A program made the position numbers and the translations under genes. 64,000 bases of DNA from Sanguibacter keddieii (GTDB taxonomy: Bacteria > Actinomycetota > Actinomycetes > Actinomycetales > Actinomycetaceae), in contig NZ_JVOJ01000037.1 in NCBI RefSeq assembly GCF_001064145.1, positions 93,142 through 157,141 on the forward strand, given 5' to 3'. Each line of letters opens with the position of its first letter. Within the stretch, counting starts at the first letter, position 1. The notes below the pieces were generated by a model. That model was not told the DNA's origin. It did not search any database and was given only the letters and a program-made list of their open reading frames with translations. Below, in pieces: positions 1 to 7,989 of this stretch.

Positions 1-41
1 CCCGCCCCGCCTTCTCTCACAGGTCCCGGGAGAGATCCGGG

Positions 42-68
42 CGCGCCCCAACGATGCCCCGGGGCGCG
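42..68 (-). terminator. Probable terminator of the oxidoreductase gene
   Basis: Inverted repeat with arms CGCGCCCC (42-49) and GGGGCGCG (61-68) and an 11-base loop, directly downstream of the minus-strand gene ending at 76. There is no clear T-run, so termination is inferred from position. Confidence 0.4.
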
Positions 69-75
69 ATGGGGG

Positions 76-1473
76 TTACCCCAAGGAGTCGAAGAGGACC
101 TGCAGGCCCTCGCCCATGGTCGGGTGCGCGATCGGCAGGAATCGCAGCTGTTCGTAGGTCAGGCCGCCGGCCATGGCGACGTGCACGGCCGTGATGACCT
201 CGGAGACGTTCGGGCCGATCAGCGTGGCGCCCAGGATCTGGTGCGTGTTCGCGTCCACGACGGCCTTCCAGAAGCCCTCGCCCGCGTAGCGCATCGTCTT
301 GGCGCGCGGAATCGCGGCCGTGGGAATCTTGGCGATACGCACGTCGAGGCCAGCCTCGCGCGCCTCGCCCTCGGACAGGCCAATGCGGGCCAGCTCGGGG
401 GTGGCAAACACGGCGTAGGGGATCGTGCGGCCCTTCGTGGTGGTCGTCGGATCGTCCAGGGATGCGCCGGTCAACTGCGCGCGGATGATGCGGAAGTCAG
501 ACCAGGACGCGTGCGTAAACATGGGGGTGCCCGCGCAGTCGCCGGCCGCCCACACGCCCTCAGCAGAGGTGCGCAGGTGCTCATCGACCGCCACGAAACC
601 GCGATCGGTCAGCTCAACCCCGGCCTCGTCCAGGCCGATGCCGTCCGTGTTGGGCACGCGACCCACGGCCACCAGGACCGCCTCGGCGGACACCGTCGAG
701 CCGTCGGAGAGCGTCAGGGTCGTCGTGTTGCCCTCGCGCGAGGCCGACTCGGCGCGGCCGGGAACGATGCGCACCCCGGCGGACTTGAGGCCAGCCTCGA
801 CGACGCGGGCGGCGTCCTCGTCCTCACGAGGCAGCACGTGATCACCCGAGGAGATGAGGGTGACGTCCACGCCGAACGTCGCCATCATCGACGCGAACTC
901 CACGCCGATGTAGCTGGCGCCGATGATCGCCAGGGAGGAGGGCAGCTCCTCAAGGCGCAGGATCTCCTCGTTCGTCCATGCGCCGGACTCCCACAGGCCG
1001 GGGATCGCGGGACGCGCGGGGCGCGAACCCAGGTTGATGAGGACGCGCTCGCCGCGGATCGTGCGCTCGCCGCCGTCCTGAAGCGCAATGGTCACCGTGC
1101 GCTCGCCCGTGAAGCGGGCCTCGCCGCGGATGAAGTCCAGGCCGGGGGCCGCGAACATCTTCTCGTGCGCGCCGACCATGGCGCCGACGATGCTTTCCTT
1201 GTGGGCGCGCAAGAGACCCAGGTCCACGTGCGCGCCCTCGGTGCCGACGATGCCGAACGCCTCGTCCGAGCGGGCATCGCTCAGGCGACGAGCCGAGTTG
1301 ACCAGCGACTTCGTGGGGATGCAGGCGACGTTAATGCAGGTGCCGCCGACGAACTGGCGCTCCACCATAGCGACCTTCCAGCCCGCCTTCGCGCGCTCCA
1401 TCGCGAGGGACTTTCCGGCCTTGCCACCACCGACGACCAGCAGGTCGACGGTCTCGATTGCGTTCGTGGACAT
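76..1473 (-). CDS. FAD-dependent pyridine nucleotide-disulfide oxidoreductase
   Basis: 465 aa, a normal length for the dihydrolipoamide dehydrogenase/mercuric reductase/glutathione reductase superfamily. An N-terminal FAD-binding glycine motif (GGGKAGKS, residues 15-22) is followed by the redox-active pair C46-x4-C51 in GGTCINVACIPTK. A second Rossmann motif (IIGASYIGVEF) would bind NAD(P)H, and the C-terminal HPTMGE carries the His-Glu pair that activates the partner thiol. These features show a soluble two-electron disulfide oxidoreductase. The substrate cannot be read: no E2 or E3-complex genes are nearby and no extra heavy-metal domain is present, so lpd-like, MerA-like and soluble transhydrogenase-like roles all remain possible. 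It appears monocistronic. Confidence 0.88.
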   Translation of the reverse strand: MSTNAIETVDLLVVGGGKAGKSLAMERAKAGWKVAMVERQFVGGTCINVACIPTKSLVNSARRLSDARSDEAFGIVGTEGAHVDLGLLRAHKESIVGAMVGAHEKMFAAPGLDFIRGEARFTGERTVTIALQDGGERTIRGERVLINLGSRPARPAIPGLWESGAWTNEEILRLEELPSSLAIIGASYIGVEFASMMATFGVDVTLISSGDHVLPREDEDAARVVEAGLKSAGVRIVPGRAESASREGNTTTLTLSDGSTVSAEAVLVAVGRVPNTDGIGLDEAGVELTDRGFVAVDEHLRTSAEGVWAAGDCAGTPMFTHASWSDFRIIRAQLTGASLDDPTTTTKGRTIPYAVFATPELARIGLSEGEAREAGLDVRIAKIPTAAIPRAKTMRYAGEGFWKAVVDANTHQILGATLIGPNVSEVITAVHVAMAGGLTYEQLRFLPIAHPTMGEGLQVLFDSLG

Positions 1474-1689
1474 GTTTCTCCTTGGGTAGTTCAGGGTTAC
1501 CTATCTCAACGCGGTGCGCCCGGATCTATTCCATCGAGCGGAAATGTCCATCAGGTGGTCGCAGCAGGGGTGTCTATTGTCACGCTCATTTGGCTGTATG
1601 ACGCTCGTTTGGTGGTTGTAAAGGAACGAAGGGTCACATAGTGATCGTGCCGTTCGTTCAAACCCCCTTCGGCATGCTTAGATAAGGGT

Positions 1690-1944
1690 ATGAGGGCTCT
1701 AGAAATTGGTGATTTCAAAGAGGATGTGGGGGCCGCTTTGGCGCGCGCCTCATCCGGCGAAGTCGTCACGCTCACAGAGGAAGGCCAGCCCGTTGCCGAG
1801 CTGGGTCCCGTGCGCATGTCGACCTACGCGCAGCTGCGCGAACTGGGCCTCGAGCGCCCCGCTATGGCGGACCTCGACGCCTACCAGATGCCGTCCAAGA
1901 ACCTGCCCGACGGGCGGGGAATCGTCGGCAAACTAGACGATTAA
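1690..1944 (+). CDS. Phd/YefM-like antitoxin domain protein (orphan)
   Basis: 84 aa. The first ~45 residues have the Phd/YefM-type DNA-binding pattern: a short helix, then a segment like AALARASSGEVVTLTEEGQPVAELGP, where the 'VTLTEEGQPVAEL' strand-turn-strand is typical. The tail is polar and probably disordered. ATG at 1690 is preceded by GATAAGGG. No toxin gene follows: the next gene (hrpB) is convergent and starts 25 bases beyond the stop. It is therefore an orphan antitoxin, either a solitary regulator or a remnant whose toxin was lost. Known family role: neutralises a toxin and represses its own promoter. Confidence 0.72.
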   Translation: MRALEIGDFKEDVGAALARASSGEVVTLTEEGQPVAELGPVRMSTYAQLRELGLERPAMADLDAYQMPSKNLPDGRGIVGKLDD

Positions 1945-1969
1945 TCGCCCGGCGCGGGGGAGCCGGCGG

Positions 1970-4570
1970 CTACCCCCGGCGCTTGGCGCGGTTCGTGGGC
2001 TCCGCGTGCAGCGGGTCCTCGGGCCACGGATGCTTCGGATAGCGCCCGCGTAGCTGCGCGCGCACGTCCGAATACGGCCCCGCCCAAAACGACGTCAGGT
2101 CGGAGGTGACCGCGGCGGGGCGACCCGCCGGATCCGTCAGATGCAGCACCAGGGGAACACGCCCGTCCACCAGTCGGGGCGTGTCCGTCCACCCGAAGGC
2201 CTGCTGGACGCGCAGTGTGAGCACTGGATGCGCGCCGGCCCAGTCGATGGGACGCGTGCCTCCCGCAGGAATCGGCATTTTTTCCGGCGCCAGCTCATCG
2301 AGGCGCGCCGCCTGCGGCCACGGCAGCATCGAGCGCAGCGCGTCGAGCATCGGCACGCTACTCAAAGAGCCACCCTGTGCGAGGCGCTTCGCCCAGGGGG
2401 CAAGCCACTCGTGGGCGCTGCCCGCGAGGGCCTCGTCCGACACGTCCGGCCACGGGTCGCCGAGCACCTCGTGGAGCACCCGCATGCGCTCACGCAGGGA
2501 CGAGGCCTCCTTCCCCCATCCCAGGTCGCCCAGCCCGCGCGCGGCCAGGTGCTCGGCCACCAGAACGATCGCCTCATCTTCGCTCAGGGACGAGGCCGGG
2601 GCACTTGCCAGGGGGATAGCCCCCAGGGCGCGCGTACGGGTGGCTTTCAGAGCTCCCTTGTCGATTGATGCCTGCGTGCGGGTCTCCAAGAGCGCCGCAC
2701 CCGCCGCCAGAGTGTCCTCCTCCGACAGCGGCACCGCCGCGAGAATACGCGCGTGGCGCGAAGCCGGAGCTCGGTCAATCGAAGCAACAGCCAGCCACTC
2801 CTGGCCCTCCAAGGGCGAACCCTGCGGCAGCTCGGCGCCCACGCCGCCCGCCAGAATGTAGGCAGTGGAACCCGGGCGGCGCCGCGCGATCCACTCCGGG
2901 TACGCCAGCGCGCACGTCAGAGCCAACTCGTCCTCACGCGTGCGCGTCGTCTCCTGCCGCTCAGCCGCAACGGACGCGAGGGCGTCGTCCGACGCGCAAG
3001 CCGGCAGGCGGCGCGCCAGGCGCTCCAAGCGCGCCCGCGTCTCCTTCACCCGCGCCGCCTGCGCCTTCCCCACTCCCGCGTCGCTGGCGCCGCCGCGACC
3101 CAACCTGCGCTCCACCGCACCCAGGTCAGCCCCCGGCGCACGCACGTCCTCCGACAGGAGGGCCACGAAACGCGCCGCCTTCGACGCCCCCAGGACCGCG
3201 CTCGACGCCAGGAGGGCCCTGCCCAAGGGCGGGTCCAACGGCAGCGACGCTAGCGTGCGGCCCAGAGCGGTGGCGGCCCCGGCCTCGTCGATGGCACCCA
3301 GGGAGGACAGACGCTGCCCGGCGGCCTCCCACGTGCCCGCGGGTGGAGCGTCGAGCAGGGCGAGCTCCTCCACCGGCGTGCCCCACGAGGCGACCTGGAG
3401 GCGCGCGTCCGTCAGATCCTGCGTCGCGATGCCCGGCGCGGACTGCGCGGGCCTGCGCGCCACGTCCACCGAGCCCATGACGCGCACGGCGATGCCTGGC
3501 CCGGTGCGCGCGGCGCGGCCCGCACGCTGCTCGAGGCGGGCCAGGGACGCCGGAACGGTCACGAGGGAGGAGAGGCAGCGCCCCGCGTCGAAGCGCGGCT
3601 CGCGCGCGAGCCCCGCATCCACGACGACGGACACGCCCGGAACGGTCAGCGAGGACTCCGCGATGGACGTGGAGAGGATGACGCGGCGACCGGAAGCGGG
3701 GGAGAGCGCGCGGTCCTGCTCGGCGGTGCTCAGCTGTCCATGCAGCGTCAGGACCGGAATGTCTCCCAGGCGCAGGTTGCCTCGGACTGTCTCGATCTCG
3801 CCCACGCCCGGCAGGAACACGAGGACCGAACCCTCGGTGGTCGCGACCGTCTCCTCGACCGTGCGTGCCACGTGCGCCAGGTACTCGCGGCGCACTCCCA
3901 CGCGCTCATTCCCGATCGCGCCCACGGCCTCGACGCCGCGCGGCGGGGGAGCGTAGCGCAGCTCCAGCGGAAAAATATCGCCCGGAATATCAACGAGCGC
4001 GGGCTCCTCGCCCGTCGAGGAGCGCAGGAAATCAACCGTGCGCGAGGCCTCGAGCGTCGCCGAGGTAAGCGCCACGAACAGGTCGTCGCGCAGCGCCGAG
4101 CGGGCATCCAGCGCAAACGCCAGCGCCAGGTCCGTATCCAGGTCGCGCTCGTGGAACTCGTCGACGATCAGGGCAGATACCCCGGGCAGCTCCGGGTCGC
4201 GCTGCAGGCGGCGCAACGCCACGCCAGGCGTCACCATCTCCACGCGCGTGCGCTCGCTGACGCGCGAATCCCCGCGCACCGAATAGCCGACTTGCCCGCC
4301 GACCTCCTCGCCGAGCAGACGGGCGATCCGTCGAGCGGCAGCCCGCGCGGCCACCCTGCGCGGCTGCGTGACGAGAACCCGCCCCACCGACGCGTCGTGG
4401 CACGCCAACGCCACCGACACCGCGGGCGGCAGCAGCGTCGTCTTACCCGTACCCGGAGGAGCCGTGACGACCGCACAGCCGCCCGGCCGCGTCGCCGCCG
4501 CAATATCGCCCAGGGCGCGCGTGACCGGCAGCTGCGGCGGGTGCGAAACGAGTTCTTCGAGGGTGGGCAT
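1970..4570 (-). CDS. hrpB: ATP-dependent RNA helicase HrpB (DEAH-box)
   Basis: 866 aa, near the usual ~820 aa. Walker A is APPGTGKTT (residues 37-45). The other helicase motifs follow in order: DEFHERD (motif II variant), LTSATLE (III), VLVFLPGVGEIE (IV region), STSIAESSLTVPGV (V) and QRAGRAARTGPG (VI). The C-terminal region has the HrpB-specific fold, with motifs such as WAGAHPVLTLRVQQAFGW and LHLTDPAGRPAAVTSDLTSFW. HrpB proteins are DExH helicases without an established essential substrate. The stop lies 25 bases from the convergent Phd-like gene. The start is 3 bases downstream of the toxin stop at 4574, so it may be co-transcribed with the toxin-antitoxin pair upstream. Confidence 0.93.
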   Translation of the reverse strand: MPTLEELVSHPPQLPVTRALGDIAAATRPGGCAVVTAPPGTGKTTLLPPAVSVALACHDASVGRVLVTQPRRVAARAAARRIARLLGEEVGGQVGYSVRGDSRVSERTRVEMVTPGVALRRLQRDPELPGVSALIVDEFHERDLDTDLALAFALDARSALRDDLFVALTSATLEASRTVDFLRSSTGEEPALVDIPGDIFPLELRYAPPPRGVEAVGAIGNERVGVRREYLAHVARTVEETVATTEGSVLVFLPGVGEIETVRGNLRLGDIPVLTLHGQLSTAEQDRALSPASGRRVILSTSIAESSLTVPGVSVVVDAGLAREPRFDAGRCLSSLVTVPASLARLEQRAGRAARTGPGIAVRVMGSVDVARRPAQSAPGIATQDLTDARLQVASWGTPVEELALLDAPPAGTWEAAGQRLSSLGAIDEAGAATALGRTLASLPLDPPLGRALLASSAVLGASKAARFVALLSEDVRAPGADLGAVERRLGRGGASDAGVGKAQAARVKETRARLERLARRLPACASDDALASVAAERQETTRTREDELALTCALAYPEWIARRRPGSTAYILAGGVGAELPQGSPLEGQEWLAVASIDRAPASRHARILAAVPLSEEDTLAAGAALLETRTQASIDKGALKATRTRALGAIPLASAPASSLSEDEAIVLVAEHLAARGLGDLGWGKEASSLRERMRVLHEVLGDPWPDVSDEALAGSAHEWLAPWAKRLAQGGSLSSVPMLDALRSMLPWPQAARLDELAPEKMPIPAGGTRPIDWAGAHPVLTLRVQQAFGWTDTPRLVDGRVPLVLHLTDPAGRPAAVTSDLTSFWAGPYSDVRAQLRGRYPKHPWPEDPLHAEPTNRAKRRG

Positions 4571-4573
4571 GGC

Positions 4574-4819
4574 TCAATATTCCAAAAGAGAGTGATACTG
4601 CTGACGGGCTTTCATTGCGTGAATGACTTCAATATCGCCGTTATCCCAGCGTAAAACGACGAGTTCTAGAAGCCGTGAGGCGTGATCAAACCCTAGACGA
4701 AACCTACGTTGAGGATGTTCGTCGTCGAGTGGTGCCTCATAAACACGACCAACAGTTGCTGCGGTGATGATTGCTTCCTCAGAGAGTCCGTGCTTGAAGG
4801 CAGAGGCTCGGAGCCTCAT
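4574..4819 (-). CDS. BrnT-like toxin of a RHH/BrnT-like toxin-antitoxin pair
   Basis: 81 aa. The pattern KHGLSEEAI, then RLGFDHASRLLELVV, then VIHAMKARQQY matches the compact RelE-fold BrnT-like family often found beside actinobacterial ribbon-helix-helix antitoxins; the conserved His/Lys/Arg/Tyr at the end (IHAMKARQQY) are candidate catalytic residues. Its ATG overlaps the stop of the upstream antitoxin gene by 4 bases (ATGA), so the two are translationally coupled with the antitoxin first. Predicted role: mRNA-cleaving toxin. Family assignment is from pattern recognition and is less sure than the operon structure. Confidence 0.7.
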   Translation of the reverse strand: MRLRASAFKHGLSEEAIITAATVGRVYEAPLDDEHPQRRFRLGFDHASRLLELVVLRWDNGDIEVIHAMKARQQYHSLLEY

Positions 4820-5070
4820 GACACCAACACTTGGATAGCTGAACGAATTGCCTCCGAGCGGGTTAGATCATGCTGGCGCGCGTATTTCTCAATTCCCTCA
4901 AGCTCGGTATCAGTGAGACGAACAGTGATTGCTCGCGAAGGCGATGACGCGCGAGTGGGGCGTCCTCGGCGCCGGAGCATCGCAGGATCGTATCCGGCCT
5001 CGGCCTCAGTGACCCACTGATCGATCTGTTCCTCGGAGATTTCTTGACCGTTCATCGTTCTCGCGCTCAT
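4816..5070 (-). CDS. Ribbon-helix-helix (CopG-type) antitoxin
   Basis: 84 aa. The N-terminal part contains AEAGYDPAMLRRRGRP, a motif typical of this antitoxin group. A C-terminal ribbon-helix-helix follows: ITVRLTDTELEGIEKYARQHDLTRSEAIRSAIQVL (positions 48-82), with the 'RLT' strand for DNA contact and the 'TRSEAIRSA' second helix. It precedes and overlaps the BrnT-like toxin gene. The divergent region 5071-5137 shared with phoH is AT-rich and contains ATTA-TTG-TAAT at 5076-5086, a plausible autoregulatory operator, and TACAAT as a candidate -10 box. Expected role: binds and blocks the toxin and represses the pair. Confidence 0.8.
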   Translation of the reverse strand: MSARTMNGQEISEEQIDQWVTEAEAGYDPAMLRRRGRPTRASSPSRAITVRLTDTELEGIEKYARQHDLTRSEAIRSAIQVLVS

Positions 5071-5137
5071 AACATTATTGTAATACGAAAATGAAGGTCA
5101 TGAGGAAGATGAAGCGGCAGAGTAGAATGAAAGCAGT

Positions 5138-6190
5138 ATGACTACGGAGAACACAGCGCCGGCGCTCGCGGCGGCCACCCTCGCACACACCACGGGGCGC
5201 GTCACCATCCCCGCAGACATGGACCCGATCGTGGTCCTTGGCGTCGCAGACCAGGTTCTGCGAGCCCTCGAACGCGGTTTCCCGCACGTCCGTTTCCTCG
5301 TCACCGGGCGCGAAATCTCGCTGGCCGGCACCCAGGCCGACATTGACGTGGCCGCGGGCCTCCTCGAAGAACTCATCGGCATGGCCCGGCGCGGCACCGC
5401 CCTGGACGCCACTGCCGTCGAACAGGCCATCGGCCTGCTTGGACGCCTCACCTCGGGCGAGGCCCCCACGGAGGAAATTCTCTCCGCGCGTGGGCGCTCG
5501 ATCCGCCCCAAGACGCCCGGCCAGAAGGCGTACACGGACGCCATCGACCGCGCGACCGTCGTCTTCGGCATCGGTCCCGCGGGCACGGGCAAGACCTACC
5601 TGGCGATGGCACAGGCAGTGCGCCGCCTCCTCTCCGGCGAGGTGCGCCGCATCGTGCTGACCCGCCCGGCCGTCGAGGCGGGGGAGAACCTCGGCTTCCT
5701 GCCTGGCTCCCTCACCGACAAGATCGACCCCTACCTGCGCCCCCTCTACGACGCCCTGGGAGACATGCTCGACCCCGAGGCGCTGCCCAAGCTCATGGCC
5801 GCCGGCACGATCGAAGTCGCACCCCTGGCGTACATGCGCGGACGCACCCTCAACGATTCCTTCATCATCTTGGACGAGGCCCAAAACACCACGGTCGGCC
5901 AGATGAAGATGTTCCTCACGCGCCTCGGGTTTGGCTCCAAGGTCGTCGTCACGGGCGACGCCTCGCAGATCGACCTGCCCGGCAGCCAGACCTCCGGCCT
6001 GTCCGTCGTCGAGAGCATTCTCGGCGACATCGACGACATCGAGTTCTGCCACCTGACCAGCGCCGACGTCGTGCGCCACGAGCTGGTCGGCGCGATCATT
6101 GATGCCTACCAGCGTTTCGACGACAAGAACGCCGCGCGTCGCGCACGCACGCGCAGCCACAACACCGCACGCAGGGAGTACACGTCATGA
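5138..6190 (+). CDS. phoH: PhoH-family ATPase (PhoH-like protein)
   Basis: 350 aa. The N-terminal ~100 residues form the KH-like RNA-binding region of PhoH-like (PhoL/YbeZ) proteins (LVTGREISLAGTQADIDVA). The P-loop ATPase follows: Walker A GPAGTGKT near residue 147, Walker B FIILDEAQNTT, and TRLGFGSKVVVTGDASQIDLP as sensor region. In many bacteria this protein partners YbeY in 16S rRNA maturation. Here the stop overlaps the ybeY start by 4 bases, consistent with that link. It is the first gene of the phoH-ybeY-CNNM-era operon; ATG at 5138 follows the AG-rich stretch GAATGAAAGCAGT. The promoter is shared back-to-back with the toxin-antitoxin pair. Confidence 0.93.
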   Translation: MTTENTAPALAAATLAHTTGRVTIPADMDPIVVLGVADQVLRALERGFPHVRFLVTGREISLAGTQADIDVAAGLLEELIGMARRGTALDATAVEQAIGLLGRLTSGEAPTEEILSARGRSIRPKTPGQKAYTDAIDRATVVFGIGPAGTGKTYLAMAQAVRRLLSGEVRRIVLTRPAVEAGENLGFLPGSLTDKIDPYLRPLYDALGDMLDPEALPKLMAAGTIEVAPLAYMRGRTLNDSFIILDEAQNTTVGQMKMFLTRLGFGSKVVVTGDASQIDLPGSQTSGLSVVESILGDIDDIEFCHLTSADVVRHELVGAIIDAYQRFDDKNAARRARTRSHNTARREYTS

Positions 6191-6636
6191 CCGAGGTCAT
6201 CAACGAGACCGACTACGAGATCAACGAAGCCGAGTTTTCCGCGCTGGCCGACTACGTGCTCGACCAGATGCACGTCAGCTCCGACGCGGAAGTCAACATC
6301 ATCTTCATCGAGCCTGAGCCGATGGAAGACCTGCACGTGCGCTGGCTGGACCTGCCCGGCCCCACCGACGTCATGAGCTTCCCCATGGACGAGCTGCGCC
6401 CCGGCACGGCGGATCACCCCACGCCTCCCGGCATGCTCGGTGACATCTGCATTTGCCCCAAGGTCGCCGCCCGCCAGGCCGCCGAGTCCGGCCACAGCGC
6501 CGCCGAGGAGATGCTCCTGCTGGCCACGCACGGCATGCTGCATCTCCTGGGCTACGATCACGCGACCGACGCCGAGCGCGAGGTCATGTTTGCGCTCCAG
6601 CGCAAGCTCCTGCTGACCTTCCTGGCTACCCGATGA
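6187..6636 (+). CDS. ybeY: Endoribonuclease YbeY (rRNA maturation factor)
   Basis: 149 aa, normal length. The zinc-binding signature HGMLHLLGYDH (HxxxHxxxxxH) lies near residues 118-128. The upstream substrate-cleft motif LPGPTDVMSFPMDE is the usual 'GPTDVLSFP' of the family. YbeY is a single-strand RNase needed for 16S rRNA 3' processing and ribosome quality control. The start overlaps phoH and the stop overlaps the next gene (ATGA at 6633), so the module is translationally coupled. Confidence 0.96.
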   Translation: MTEVINETDYEINEAEFSALADYVLDQMHVSSDAEVNIIFIEPEPMEDLHVRWLDLPGPTDVMSFPMDELRPGTADHPTPPGMLGDICICPKVAARQAAESGHSAAEEMLLLATHGMLHLLGYDHATDAEREVMFALQRKLLLTFLATR

Positions 6637-7988
6637 TCCTTCCCCTTCAAGTGTCCTCGGCCTCGTCGGCCCTGAACGTTCCCTCCGTCGCGCTCCTGAT
6701 CCTCGCGATCATCGCCCTGGCCTCGGCGTCGTTCGCGCAGAGCGTCGAGCAGGCCGTCCAGCGCCTGACCCTGGCCGGCGTCGAAGACCTCATCGAGGAA
6801 GATCGACGCAACGCGCGCGTCCTCTACGGCCTCGTGGATCACCGTCGGCGCACCCTGCTGTCGCTGCGCGCCTTCCGTACCTTTTGGCAGGTCGTCTACG
6901 CGGTCATGGGCACGATCGTCCTGGTTGGCACGCACCTGCCGTGGTGGGCCGTCGCCCTCATCGCCGTCAGCGTGATCGCAGTCATCCAGCTGGTCTTCGT
7001 CTCCTTCCTGCCCGCCCAGTGGGGCGCGCGCAACCCCGAAGGCATTGCGCTGGTTGGCACGCGATTAGCCGACCGTCTCGCGCGCCTCAGCCACTTCGCG
7101 GACCCGCTGCTGACCCGCGTGCGCTCCTCGCGCCCCGCCCCCGAGCCCACCGAGGCCCAGGCGCGCGCCGAGCTCATCTCCGACCTGCGTGAAATCGTCG
7201 ACGAGGTCGGCGAACCCGAGAGCTTCGAGGAAGAGGACCGCGACATGGTCCGCTCCGTCCTGGACCTCGGGCACACGCTCGTGCGCGAGGTCATGGTGCC
7301 GCGCACCGACATGGTCACCATCGACGCCGACACGCCCGCCCCCTCCGCCCTGCGCCTGTTTGTGCGCTCCGGCTTCTCCCGCGTGCCCGTCGTCGGCGAC
7401 GACGTGGACGATATTCGCGGCATTCTGTACTTCAAGGACCTCGTGTCGCGCTGGGAGGCCACGGGCGGCCAGCTCGACATGCGCGCCGAGCAGATGATGC
7501 GCCCCGCCGAGTACGCCGTCGAAATGAAGCCCGCCGACGACATGCTGCGCCAGATGCAGGCCGAGCGCTTCCACATGGCCATCGTCATCGACGAATACGG
7601 TGGCGTCGCGGGCCTGGTCACCCTCGAGGACATCCTTGAGGAGGTCGTCGGCGAACTCACCGACGAACACGACCGCCACTCCATCGAACCCGAGGAAGTC
7701 GAGCCGGGCGTGTGGCGCGTCCCCGCGCGCTACCCGATCTCCGAGCTGGGCGAGCTCCTCGACCGCGAGATCGAAGACGAGGACGTCGACTCCGTCGGCG
7801 GCTTGCTCGCCAAGGCGATTGGGCGGGTTCCCCTGCCCGGCGCGACCGGCACCCTCGCCGGCGTCATGATGACGGCGGAAGATGCGCGCGGCCGCCGCCG
7901 CCAAGTCTCCACGATTCTCTGCCGCCTCGACCCCGACGCACAGCTCTTGACCCCCGACCTCAACCCCGCCGACGACAAGGACAACTGA
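6633..7988 (+). CDS. CNNM/CorC-HlyC family transporter (hemolysin-like CBS protein)
   Basis: 451 aa with the start set at ATG 6633, which overlaps the ybeY stop; a longer frame upstream would run through ybeY. Order of parts: an N-terminal membrane region (ALLILAIIALASASFA, then TIVLVGTHLPWWAVALIAVSVIAVIQLVFVSFL), a linker, two CBS repeats (REVMVPRTDMVTI and EQMMRPAEYAVEM), the EYGGVAGLVTLEDILEEVVGE motif, and a C-terminal CorC_HlyC transporter-associated domain. The family exports or senses Mg2+ or Co2+. The DUF21 membrane part looks short compared with the usual three or four helices. The neighbourhood between ybeY and era is the conserved actinobacterial arrangement. Confidence 0.9.
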   Translation: MILPLQVSSASSALNVPSVALLILAIIALASASFAQSVEQAVQRLTLAGVEDLIEEDRRNARVLYGLVDHRRRTLLSLRAFRTFWQVVYAVMGTIVLVGTHLPWWAVALIAVSVIAVIQLVFVSFLPAQWGARNPEGIALVGTRLADRLARLSHFADPLLTRVRSSRPAPEPTEAQARAELISDLREIVDEVGEPESFEEEDRDMVRSVLDLGHTLVREVMVPRTDMVTIDADTPAPSALRLFVRSGFSRVPVVGDDVDDIRGILYFKDLVSRWEATGGQLDMRAEQMMRPAEYAVEMKPADDMLRQMQAERFHMAIVIDEYGGVAGLVTLEDILEEVVGELTDEHDRHSIEPEEVEPGVWRVPARYPISELGELLDREIEDEDVDSVGGLLAKAIGRVPLPGATGTLAGVMMTAEDARGRRRQVSTILCRLDPDAQLLTPDLNPADDKDN

Positions 7989-7989
7989 C

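Noticed and set aside
124-1641. 505-aa plus-strand frame over the oxidoreductase
   Set aside because: Antisense shadow of a gene with full catalytic motifs.
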